The notes under the pieces were generated by a model. The model was not told the DNA's origin and did no database searches. It was given only the letters and a program-made list of their open reading frames with translations. Shown piece by piece: positions 16,575-27,141 of a DNA stretch of 64,000 bases; position 1 is the stretch's first letter; each line of letters starts with the position of its first letter. The position numbers were made by a program, and so were the translations under genes. The DNA lies in contig OW051492.1 of assembly GCA_932521035.1 (NCBI GenBank), positions 8,308,001-8,372,000 on the forward strand, read 5' to 3'. Source of the DNA: Oscheius dolichura. Lineage: Eukaryota > Nematoda > Chromadorea > Rhabditida > Rhabditidae.

Positions 16575-17879
16575 TTATTTCATTGAGCTGACCCGCTGCA
16601 CCGTAGTCTTGTCCTTCTTCCACAGCAGTCGGCTCAACATCCACATGGTGATACAGGCATTCACCCCCGGGTAAATGTCGATAAACTGAAGAGGGGAAGG
16701 TCAAAAACAATGAAATTGGCCTACAAAATACATCCATGAAGGAACATCCTCGTCTGTTGTCGTCTGCCGTAGGGCATCTTGAGCGGAGGTGACAGCCACC
16801 GCCAGGATGGAGAGACACTGAATTCTTTGGTCATTTACCATATTTGGAAAGCTATTACTTTCAGCCCCAGACCACTGGCCACCTTTCGATATCCTTTATA
16901 GGTGGTCAAAGTGGCGAAGGAGGAGACATCCGCCCGGAGGACGCGCACCAAGCAGATGAGCACGACTAGGGCGCAGACAAAGAAGGAAACCGCCTTTATC
17001 CAGGCTAAAACTATATTCTGGACAGAATATATTACACTATTCTGTGTTTTACTCACCTCTGTAATTGATATGGAGTCGAGGTCTTCTTTTAAAATGAGGA
17101 GATAGAGATAAGCGACGATTATGGGCACCGAGGCGAGGAGGAGGACGGCCGACAGGGAGAAGAGGAGGGCATTCTGCCTGGAATTGAAGGAGTCTTCTGC
17201 TTTCTAGTTTGTGAAATAGAGTATAGTAAAATTCATCGGAATGTTGTATTCAACTTACTGTATAAAGATTCGAAGCCAGAATATCGCCGTGACCGCGGTT
17301 AAGAGCCAGGAAAGGACTCGAAGCAGGCGGGGAACCATGATTATGTAGTAGTTTGTACACTGAAAACAACAGGTATTATGATTTCTAGCCATCTAGATGT
17401 ATGTTGTTTTAGGGAGGAAAAGGAAGAAAAATGATATCCAGGCAGGTGTTTTTGTCCCTTTCGGAGAATGCGAACGATTTACTTCCAAAATGGGAAAATG
17501 GCGAATTTGCGAAAAGGGGACAGAAAGGGACGCAGAAATTCAACCTACGGCTATTCCTGTTACTTTTATACTTCTGGTAGAATTGGCCCCTATAGAGAGC
17601 TCTCAAAAACCAAACCGGCAATGTTTCCCTCATGATCGGCCCAGGCGGGGATCCAATGGAATTTCGGAGGTTGGCACGTACCTGTAGGACACAGATGGGT
17701 CTCGAGGTAGAGTCCAAGAGATCGAAACAGCTCTGAACCATAATAACCACGTGGTAGGCCTGTCTGGCAATTTTATTCGGCATTAGCCTGACGGCGATGG
17801 CCAGGAGACTGATCCAACATAATAGGACAGATAGACAGCAGAGAGGTCGGGAGGATAGAACAAAGTGGAGAGAGCCCAT
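16575..17879 (-). CDS. Small multi-pass membrane protein, probably 7TM receptor-like (260 aa)
   Basis: Six exons on minus: 17682-17879, 17259-17359, 17057-17177, 16859-17017, 16725-16817, 16575-16685; phases agree. The product is strongly hydrophobic. Helices can be placed near residues 12-31, 42-57, 72-99, 103-129, 140-165, 193-210 and 220-245. The last contains FIDIYPGVNACITMWMLSRL and is followed by a short basic tail. Size and helix count suggest a chemosensory-type 7TM protein, but I do not see DRY or NPxxY motifs and cannot assign a family; a tetraspan or transporter is possible. The poly(A) signal AATAAA overlaps the stop codon (16573-16578). Introns are 39-41 nt except the first (322 nt) and second (81 nt). 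Confidence 0.72.
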
Positions 17880-18254
17880 TGGAAACAACAACGGCCGAGA
17901 AACAGACATCTGGCAGCCGGCTGGGTGGCTGTTGAGCGGGAAATTGGCCCCGAGGAGGTGAGCTCTTTTTGCAGTAATGGGCGGCAAACGACCTCTTTTT
18001 TTCTGCTGCAAAACAGCTGATTATTACATTTTGTTCCGTTTTGTGGAGATCAAAAGAACAGGCTAGTTCTCTAGTCCTTCAAAGTTGCCTAGGATTCAAT
18101 GGCGAGACAGTAATGGGACATCCCCGGCGAGATGGCGCCTCCTCCTTTGAAGGCCTGCCGTTAGCGCAGGGCATCTTCCAGTCATTCTCATATATTGTAC
18201 ACTCTTCTTCTCTTTCTGGTGATTATTTTTACTCTTCTCGCCAAGAAAAAGCGA

Positions 18255-18802
18255 TATTCAAACCAAGTTGTCCCGCCTGGTCAAGTCGACCGGTAAAGTG
18301 ACGCGTCAACCCCGTCGAATTGTGTCGAGCCAGAAAGGAGCCGCCGCCAGTCAGTCTTCTCTCTTCCCTGGCAGCGGATGGTCGTCTTTTTCTACAACCA
18401 GGTCATGTTTTACTTTTTTTACTAAAAGTTTTCATAAAAATTGAATACGCCCACACCCAAATGGTGCGGGCGCCCATTTTGGTTAAAAAGGGTTTGAGAC
18501 GGCCAATGGGGCAGCGCGAGGGGAATCCGCCTCCTCCCGCAGCCTCTCTTCTGACTTTTCAAAGTCGAAAAAGGTGTTCCGGCCTGGTCTTCCTGCTGGG
18601 AATCCTCCTGTGTCCACAGCGGTGTTTGGAACAGCACGGATGGAGAACCAGGCAACACAGGAAAACCAGAGTTCATTCCTTCCAGAATTTTTTGATCTAA
18701 AACGTGGAAAATCGAAATACTTGCCTGTTTTTACCTGTAATGTGTTGTTGGCTATTTTATTTTCAGGAAAGTTGCCTCTCGACGGCTGTGGCTGGATCTG
18801 GA
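18255..18802 (+). repeat. Left arm of a 548-bp inverted repeat
   Basis: This segment recurs in reverse complement at 20119-20667 with only scattered differences: about one substitution within the 381-nt frame 18320-18700, a few changes near the outer end, and one or two near 18740-18770. Both arms contain the same open frames on both strands, but codon composition gives no preference and I see no domain, so I treat it as repeat rather than gene. Weaker similarity continues inward to about 18880. Confidence 0.9.
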
Positions 18803-20118
18803 GGACGACGAGAGGCGGGCACGGCAGGCAGGACGCGCAGGAGGAACAGAGGCAGGCAACAGTGAGCCATTTTGAGGCTGTCGTAACCTTCTTTTCTTTT
18901 TGTTTCAGTGTACAATAAGTCCAACGTGGAGGAGACCACGAGAAACACCAGAAAACAGCCAGGCACACGCAACACAGCTCCATTTTTGACCAGGACGACG
19001 GCAGAGGAGAAAGGACACAGACACAAGACAGCCAGGAAGCAATTAGTCATCTTGAGGCTGTTGTAATAGTTCATTTTGTTGTTGTAGGAACGGATAGACG
19101 CGACATAACCTGCTAGAATGATCACCAGGCCCACTCTGCCATAAGATCAAGACCGGACATTGCGTTTTATTTTTTCGGACGAGACGAGAGAGGACACCGT
19201 CTGCCTGCCGAGAACACAGCGCCTCAAGGTTCGTCGACTGTTTCTAACTCATTTCTTTAGCTTACCGCTGCATCGAGTGCCAAATTTATTTTTCAGGGGT
19301 CCTGTCATAAACTGAAGACGGCCGATCTCCTCCTCCACCTCGTCCCTCTCCCCGTCCCGCCTGCCGCTTTGCCTGTTTACGGGAAGAAAGCGACCGATTG
19401 AGGTTGTTATATTTTTTTTTAATTTGAGGTCATGACCTGTCGGATCAACCAATAGACGGTCACGTCTCTAAAAAAAATACAATCGGAAAACGCCTGTTCT
19501 GGTTCTCTCTCTTCCAGGCTTTCTTCAAGAGACCTCGCAGCTGTGATGTGACCTCTGGGTACTGGAGGTTCGAAAAAAAATCCGTTTGTTTGTTAAGGAT
19601 GGCACCTTCGTATGGCAAGTCCCGTGGAGTGGCTTCTTTCTGTGCTCACTACTGTGTCTCTCGTCTTTTCATCTTTTCTTTCCTTCTCTCCACCGGCAGG
19701 CGTAAAAGCCCTGCTGGTGTCCGTGTTCTGTGGCATCCCAGAGGAGGCTCTACGCTTTGCCGCTGCCTCGAACTGCCCTGACTATAGTCTGCCACTCGGG
19801 CGTGTACAAGCGTCTCCCGCTGTCATAGTTGCCAATAATCCACTGGTCCGAGATTTGCATGACCACTGGGTGAATTAGACGGGCCATTTGAAGCCGCTTC
19901 CCATCAGTTCCACTCGTCCTCTTCTCTAGTCCGCTTTAAACGGCCCTCTCTTTACTATTCCTGAATTCCACTTCTGCTCGTTGCTAAAACTAAAGAGAAC
20001 AATTACATCATCCTCAAAATGGCTCACTGTTGGCCGTCTCCTTTCCTGTGGCCCGCTCCGCCTTCGTCTTCTTCTATCGTCCTCCTCTGCCGTCGTCTTG
20101 GCCACAAATGGAACCGCT
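18803..20118. other. 1.3-kb spacer of the inverted repeat
   Basis: The spacer contains related short blocks around the sequence CTCAAAATGGCTCACTG (reverse orientation near 18862-18880, forward near 20012-20030) and a further diverged copy near 19040. They read like starts of short hydrophobic peptides (MAHCCLPLFLL, MTNCFLAVLCLC), but no complete gene could be assembled. Confidence 0.4.
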
Positions 20119-20667
20119 TCCAGATCCAGCCACAGCCGTCGAGAGGCAACTTTCCTAAAAATAAAATAGCCAACAACAAATTACAGGTAAAAACAGGCAA
20201 GTATTTCGATTTACCACGTTTTAGATCAAAAAATTCTGGAAGGAATGAACTCTGGTTTTCCTGTGTTGCCTGGTTCTCCATCCGTGCTGTTCCAAACACC
20301 GCTGTGGACACAGGAGGATTCCCAGCAGGAAGACCAGGCCGGAACACCTTTTTCGACTTTGAAAAGTCAGAAGAGAGGCTGCGGGAGGAGGCGGATTCCC
20401 CTCGCGCTGCCCCATTGGCCGTCTCAAACCCTTTTTAACCAAAATGGGCGCCTGCACCATTTGGGTGTGGGCGTATTCAATTTTTATGAAAACTTTTAGT
20501 AAAAAAAGTAAAACATGACCTGGTTGTAGAAAAAGACGACCATCCGCTGCCAGGGAAGAGAGAAGACTGACTGGCGGCGGCTCCTTTCTGGCTCGACACA
20601 ATTCGACGGGGTTGACGCGTCACTTTTCCTGTCGAGTCGACCAGGCGGGACAACTTGGTTTGAATTT
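20119..20667 (-). repeat. Right arm of the 548-bp inverted repeat
   Basis: Reverse complement of 18255-18802. The outermost bases differ a little (around 20625-20640 versus 18285-18300), while the inner 450 bases are nearly identical. No target-site duplication or transposase was recognised. Confidence 0.9.
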
Positions 20668-23600
20668 CTGAAAGTAGAATTAACTTCCGGATAGAAAGTA
20701 GAAGAGGATAGCAGGCTTTCAGAGTGTCTCAACAGTATTCTTTTTCCGTTGGAGGGCTCCAAAGGCGAGGGCGCCATCTGCTCTAGGTGGGACGCCCGTT
20801 TGGGCCAATTTCAGAGGCAAAATGCCAACCAGCCATTTTTCTCGATTTCCATCTATATTTTGACGTGCTCCATATAGAGTAGATTGTATCAACCCATAAT
20901 TTTCTTATTTTGTTGCCCCTTTTCCGCCTGAAAAAAGAGACCCGAAACATTTGGCGCGCTTCTCATCTAATCTATCTGTTTCATCGACGGGGGACACGTT
21001 CTTCTTATAATTTTCTATCCCCCTTCTCTAGTTTTTTCTCCTACTTTTCTCTCCATAATCCATTCCATAAAAAGTGCTGATTCGACATGAGAATAGTCCG
21101 TGTTTTGGCTGGTTCGCAGACTATTTGAGCTCTCTTGACGCGGCGGATGACCATCGTAAGGGGCGGTCAAGCCACTTCAACAAAATTTGCTATTTTCCAC
21201 CATTTCTCCCTTTTCTTCTTTTTTCTGTTTCCCCAGCTGATTGACAGAATATCTAATACGTCTAGAGGCAATTTCAAGGTCAGGTAGACCTCTCCTGTAG
21301 ATATAAAAAAGCGATAATACGGGCACCTCTGCCGGTCGGCGGCGATTTTGTGGCTGCACAAAATCTAGTCGCAGATGGTATCAGCCTGCAAAAATTCTAT
21401 GCCTTTTACACGCTCTACTCGTCCTCTTTTTTACTTTCCCATTCCAAAAAAGGCGGTAGAATTAGCACCTGGACTCGTTACGGGGGATTCAGTTCCTCCC
21501 TAATCTGGGAAAGTCATCTCGAGCCTCCTAGGTGTGAAGAGCGGGAAATTGTTGTAACACCGCTGAACTTTTTAGGGTTCAGATCCTTCATGGCCTCATT
21601 CTTTCCCTTTTTAGCGAATCTTACAAATTAACTGAACCATTCCCATCTCCTCCATGCTCTCCCTAACCACTGTGTAAGGGCTTGTTCGGGATTTTTAGGG
21701 TTTTTAGGGGGATAAAATGGACAGAGCAGACCTGGGACCCTATTTATCAGTGCGCTAACGGCTCAGAGATCACTGGCCGTGTACACGAAACAGTCTACGG
21801 CCTGCTTTAGCTGTTCTGGTGACCTAGAGTCATGTGCCTTCGTCTGTACAAGCCAATGACCGATTTATCCTGTTGGGAGATGGACACCAGAAGAGGGGGC
21901 TGGGCTCTGGTCCTGAAACAAATACATTCGACGCTTCCGAATCTGGAACCTTGTCCACCGCTCCAGGACTAAAGCCTCTGGGCCCACAACCTTTTCCCGT
22001 TCCTGGCCCCTCTCTCCCATATGGAGAAATGAATGGCTTGTTTTGGACTTACACATCCCTATAATCTCTGTTCTCCTCTTACAGTACCTTCCTTTTTTAT
22101 TGCCCTCTATTTCTGTCTCTCCGTAGGTCCCTCTAAAGGTGAAACTACTTTTTCGCTGGATGATTTGTAGTCATGTGTGACGTAGTCTCTCTGGCTTTTC
22201 GCACTTCTCGCCCCATCATTTCTCGCTACCATTTCCGGTAAAGTTACCTTTCCGTTTTTCTCTTTACATTTTATTAACTCTTAAAATTTGCTCCCCAGTC
22301 ACGAATCGTAGGTGTTCTCAATTATTAGGGATAGAGGAGGGAGGAGGACGCCGCTTCTTTGGTCCCGATCCGGCAGCGTCACGGACGGCAGGCTGAAGTC
22401 TGTAATTAGGGGCAGCACGCGGAAGAATGTGTACAATTAATTCAATCTATTCCAAATTTCAATTGTAAGCCGGCTCTTCTTCCAGGGAAGCCCTCTAGAG
22501 CCGTCCTCCCGAGCTCTGCCCCCGCCTGCCACAGCTTAGCCGTCCTCGCACCGATCACTTTGCGCTTGTCTCCCTCTGAACTTAATTATTCCTCCTCTCT
22601 AGCCTAGCCGAGGAGGAGGACAGGGAGAACGAGACGAGGGAATGGTATCCGCGACGGAGGGAGAGCGGATCACTCCCTATCATGCCTCAACACCACCCAG
22701 CCGCCTAATCTCCGCGCAGAACGCTGGCCGCCGTGGCGAGGGAACAGGATCCTCGTCTTTTTCCCTCCCAGAGACACTGTCTCCCGCTATCCTCCTCTTC
22801 TGCTTCTTCTTTTTGTTTCCTATCAATGTCTGGGGAGAGACGAGGGGAGGAAGAGGCGGATGCCAGGTGGGATGATAGGCGGCATTACTAGTATTCACAC
22901 CTGCAGCAGCTTGTTTCGCGGGCGGCCTTGTTTCTATGATCTTTCCCAGTGGCTACTTTAAAGCCATCCCAATCATATTATTTCTCTTCGGGGCCCTCTT
23001 TACCATAGTACAAAAGGAGGGGCAACGAGATCGACCCCCTGCCAGTCCCCCCGCACTCCTTGATTCACTAATGCAATTGTCATCTGTGGTCAGTTTATGG
23101 TGACGAGAAAAGGTCTGCCGATACGCGGGACAAGCTGTGTGGTCGTCGGCCAGGGTTCATGGGCTCCTACCGCGAAATTCCGAACCTCCAGGTTATGAGC
23201 CCCCCCGGTCTTTTGGCCCCTGCTGACGACATACTCCAGTTTAAACTGCTTTAAATGGTTCGAAAAAGACAGTTCCAACTTTTTGAGCTTGTGTAATCAG
23301 CGCCAAATGGGCGCAGTCCTTGTCACAGTTGCTGGTTAGGGTGGGCGCCCCCTCCCCCGCCTTCCGTCGTCCTCCTGGCCTTTCTGACTCTCTTTTAAGG
23401 TTACTATACTTTTTAAATCCTCCGTTTAATGACTGATTATGCCTTCCCTCCTTTCCCCCGGTTAAACGGCGCTTTTTTCCTAGCGGAACGGTGCTTCGTC
23501 GCTTCCGTCCTCCCCTCGGGCAATCCTCTTAAAAATTGGCGAAAAAGAGAAAAATGTCTCGCTCTCTGCAAAGGTCCGCTACCGGTGGCTGGCCTTCTTC

Positions 23601-24314
23601 TTCTTCCTCGGCCGCTCGCTCACGCGTCCCCTGTTTGTTCTCGCATAACAAGCACGGGCTACAAGCCTGGTGGCCACCGCGCTAATCTTCCTTTGACACC
23701 CCCTCGGGGGCTAATTTCTCCCCCTCTTCTTCTGTTCATGCTCTCTTTGTTTATCTTCTGTACTCCTTGTTCTCTGCGCTCGAGAATCTGTCACTGAGAC
23801 TCTAAGGAGAGGGATTATTCAAGTCTTCAAGGTCTTGTCTTTCCTTTCCCGGCAGTCATAGCCAGCCAAGCGGACGGTTGACTCTCTCTCTCTCTCTCTG
23901 TCACTTGTGCATCCACCGGAAAGGAGGACTTTCTTCTTCTCTTTCTACGTGACTCTGTCTCCATTTCTTTTAGTCAAAAGACTTGTTTAACGCTGTTATA
24001 GATGTCTGCTCACTAAAAAAATAGAAAGGAACGTGATAAAGAAGCCGTTTCTTGAATCGACAAGGGGACGACTGGAAGAGAAAGCTCACTCTTGGATTAT
24101 TAGAGCTTCCATTCTGTGGTAACGCTCTCTCCCCAATTTTGCAGAGCCGTCCCCAATTTCCTCCCATCCTCCCAATTTAACTGGATGTGCAGTGCCCCCT
24201 AGCAACGGACTACCTATAGCTGGGGGTTGGTGTCCTCTCATGAGCCCCGGTAGCCCGATAAGCTAGGCGGCCTTCGTGTTGGGAGTCAGGGAAACTGTCT
24301 TAATCCTTTTACTT
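20668..24314. other. Long non-coding stretch
   Basis: I found no exon series here. The DNA is pyrimidine-rich with short open frames only. A CT dinucleotide tract lies at about 23881-23900. Some hydrophobic frames (for example near 22642-22875) lack splice partners. Confidence 0.4.
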
Positions 24315-24560
24315 ACAAGTATGTCTCCGGCCGTCTTCGACGGCGCTGGGGTGAACAAAAAAAACAGTCGGCAGCGCCGGCTCCCCCTTCCCAAAGAGCC
24401 GTTTTAGTAATTTTCGGGTCGAATAAGCTTTGACAGTCGGATAAGGTCAGACGGTCGAAACTTTCTGCTTCTCTCACTTTCGACCGGTCAATCCGTACAG
24501 ACGACAGGTCATACAGACAGACAGACAGACACACAGACATCTGCCCATTATTAGGGTAGG
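24315..24560 (-). repeat. Dispersed repeat, copy 1 (about 246 bp)
   Basis: The reverse complement begins CCTACCCTAATAATGGGCAG, has a (CTGT)n run, GTATGACCTGTCGTCT, GGATTGACCGGTCGAAAGTG, and ends GTCGAAGACGGCCGG then ACTTGT. A second copy in direct orientation lies at 30908-31162. The boundaries match on both ends, which suggests a short non-autonomous element. No coding capacity. Confidence 0.85.
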
Positions 24561-27141
24561 AATCCTTATAGGGTAAAGTTGAGTTCAGGGCAGCCTTCCA
24601 GTCCCTCCAGTGCCGCTGGTCTCATGGATCACTGCGGGCCACCCCAGTTTCCCCCACCCAGAGGTTTGTCTCTTCCGAGCCGGCCGACAGCAGCTGGCAC
24701 TTCTGTTCCGCGTTCCGTAAGCGCGGAATTACGGCCTTTTTTTGCTCCCGGAATTCTGTCCACCGTCTTCCGAAAAAAGTGAAGAAGAGATGAAAATCTT
24801 TTCCGCATACCCTTGGCACTAATCCATCCCTTCCCGCTGTCGATTCTCCTGAACTCTAGTTTTTTAGAAGACGCCGTTACTACTAGAAGCTCAATGTTTA
24901 AGTTGATTTAAAAGGCTACAAAATTTCTTAAATTATCCCGCTTTTTTCTCAACCCCTCCGGCTTGTTGAGCACCGTGGTGGAAGTAAGCGAGAACTTTCT
25001 CCCCTCCTTTTTGCTTTCTCCCCTCCGCGCTCTCTCCTCTCTTGGGGCAAGAATTTGCCGCGTAGAGATTTTCGATCGTTGTTTTTCCGTCTGGAAAGAG
25101 GTCGTTCCACAGTTTTCCCTTTTTCTAAGTCACAGATCCAACACCTGATAGTGTCCTTTCTCTTGTTCTTTCCCTTTATCCGGTGCCCTCCCCCCTCTCC
25201 CTGCCGAATTCTCTCGAACCCCCTCTCCCCCGTTCCCCGGCCTTCAAATGACGAGCGTATTGTCCTTCAGCTGATGAGGAAATCGTCGGTGATCTTTTCC
25301 GCTCTGAAAAATCTCGTTTTATGAGTATATCCGTTGGTGTTTTTGAGGAGGAGAGAGTGTCGTCCCTCTCTTGATCCCATCTTTCACTATTAGCGTACTC
25401 AGTCGTTGGAGTAGGTGGCAGGGACTTTTCTCCGTAATTACCATGTCTTCCTGAGCCTGTTTATACCGCCTTTTCTTTATTCTTCAGATACACTCATTTT
25501 GCCATGAGTTACCACTCGTCATTCCCTCAGAAACTACGATTGTACCCATGGCGCAGTGGTATACGCCGCTCCTTACTGTCAAAAAAACAAAAGTTCGACT
25601 CCCCTGCTACGAAAAATCATTTTTGCAATTTTCTGGACCACCGAATCATCAGCAAAGAACAATTATTCGCCGCATGAAAGCTCCCCCTTTCCAGTAGCAT
25701 TTTTTACGCGCCAAACTATCAACCGATCAAACACCCCCACAACAATTTCTCCCTTTTCCCATTATTTTATACGTTGACCTTGTAAGTGAAACGTCTGCTT
25801 GTGTTCTTTCCCCCGGTGGTAATCAAGGCCCGGCCCGTACTTTTCCTCCTTGTAATGGCTACAGCTTCCTTCCAATCTTCTGACAGTCTCACTTCTTATA
25901 AGCGAACCGTTTCGATTAACCTTGAACCTACCAAGTGGGTCTACGAGAGTGGATCGCTTACTACTAGTTCTTTAAAGCGGGGTGGCGACAAGGGGGAGAC
26001 AGGGCGGCAGGGGAGGCCATGTGTTCTTATGGCTAAAGTGACCTCCCTGTCTCTTTTTGCACGAAATTCTCTTCCTCATCCCGTTTTTATAACAACAATG
26101 TCAAAAAACCCCTCCAATTCTTCCTTTTCTAGCCTAGAAGTTCCCCTCTTTTTCGAGACCGCCAGGCCTTTTCAATGGCGAAATTGGAGGCCTAGATCCC
26201 TTCCGTTAATTATAGGCCGTTCTTCATCTAATACAATTCCCATAGTACCGTAAGCCTGCCAACTGCTTGTCATCAGAGAATCCCTTGATTTACGAGCACT
26301 TGTCCCATGGTTCCTGTAGTTAGAGATAGCCAATTCCCCTGGGCAACGAGACCCTTCATTTCTGAACCAAAATTGCCAGCTCTTTGCTTCGTCTTCTTTG
26401 ACCTTCCACTCTCATTTTTCCCAATATGGAATAAGACTGTGCCGCTTAGTTGAGGTGCGGACAACCTAAGTCTTATGCCCTCGGGGGCCCGACCCTATAG
26501 CCGTCATAAAACCCGCCTGGATCTCTTGACCTCCAGTTGTGTACTCTTAAAAAATAACTGGTGAGAGGTTGTTGGCTGCTGGATCCCTAATTCCAAAACA
26601 TTCAGAAATAATGGCAGTCCCATTCTTTGGCAGACGCCGTTCGAGTCTCTGACGGCCCGCTCCCCTGTTTTCCTCCTTGAGTTCTCTACCCCATCGCCTC
26701 GGTAATCCTCTCTTTAAAAACTTTGAAACTTCAACCCACACAAATTCCCTGACTGCCTCTCCCGAGAAGTGAAAGCCTGCTGATCGCCTAACCGTCGTCT
26801 AATTAGCCCTCTTCAGTTCATCACAGCGTATCCTCTCCCCAAAAAACTTGTCAAACTGTGGTGAATCTTCCTTCTGACTCATGATATCTCCCGGTTCCCC
26901 AGTTTCTCATATCTATAATGTAACATTGTCCCTCTTCTTCCCCTCCTTCTTCTTCCTCTCCCAGTTGTTCACCGGGGTTTCGTGTGAGAACCTGTCGCCC
27001 TATAGAACAGCCCATTTGGTACCCCAAAAACACTTCTTCCTCATTCCAATCAGCTCTCTCTCTCCTCTTTTCCCCCATCCTCCCCTCTCCCTCTTCTTCT
27101 TAAAATATAACAATAATATTATTCTAGGCTGACGACAGTGG
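24561..27141. other. Non-coding stretch upstream of the SEA-domain gene
   Basis: No supported gene. A tRNA-like fragment lies at about 25545-25610, with an A-box-like TGGCGCAGTGG and a B-box-like GTTCGACTCC, but the T-stem does not pair; it may be a tRNA relic or SINE head. The final few hundred bases should hold the promoter of the mucin-like gene. Confidence 0.4.

Noticed and set aside
18320-18700. 126-codon frame present identically in both arms of the inverted repeat
   Set aside because: Duplicated because the arms are duplicated; overlapping frames are open on both strands, no domain or splice sites support translation.
23881-23900. CT dinucleotide run considered as a regulatory tract
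   Set aside because: Simple-sequence DNA without a nearby gene; no evidence of function.
25545-25610. tRNA-like segment with A-box and B-box matches
   Set aside because: The D-arm pairs, but the T-stem and acceptor stem do not; more likely a relic or SINE head than a working tRNA.
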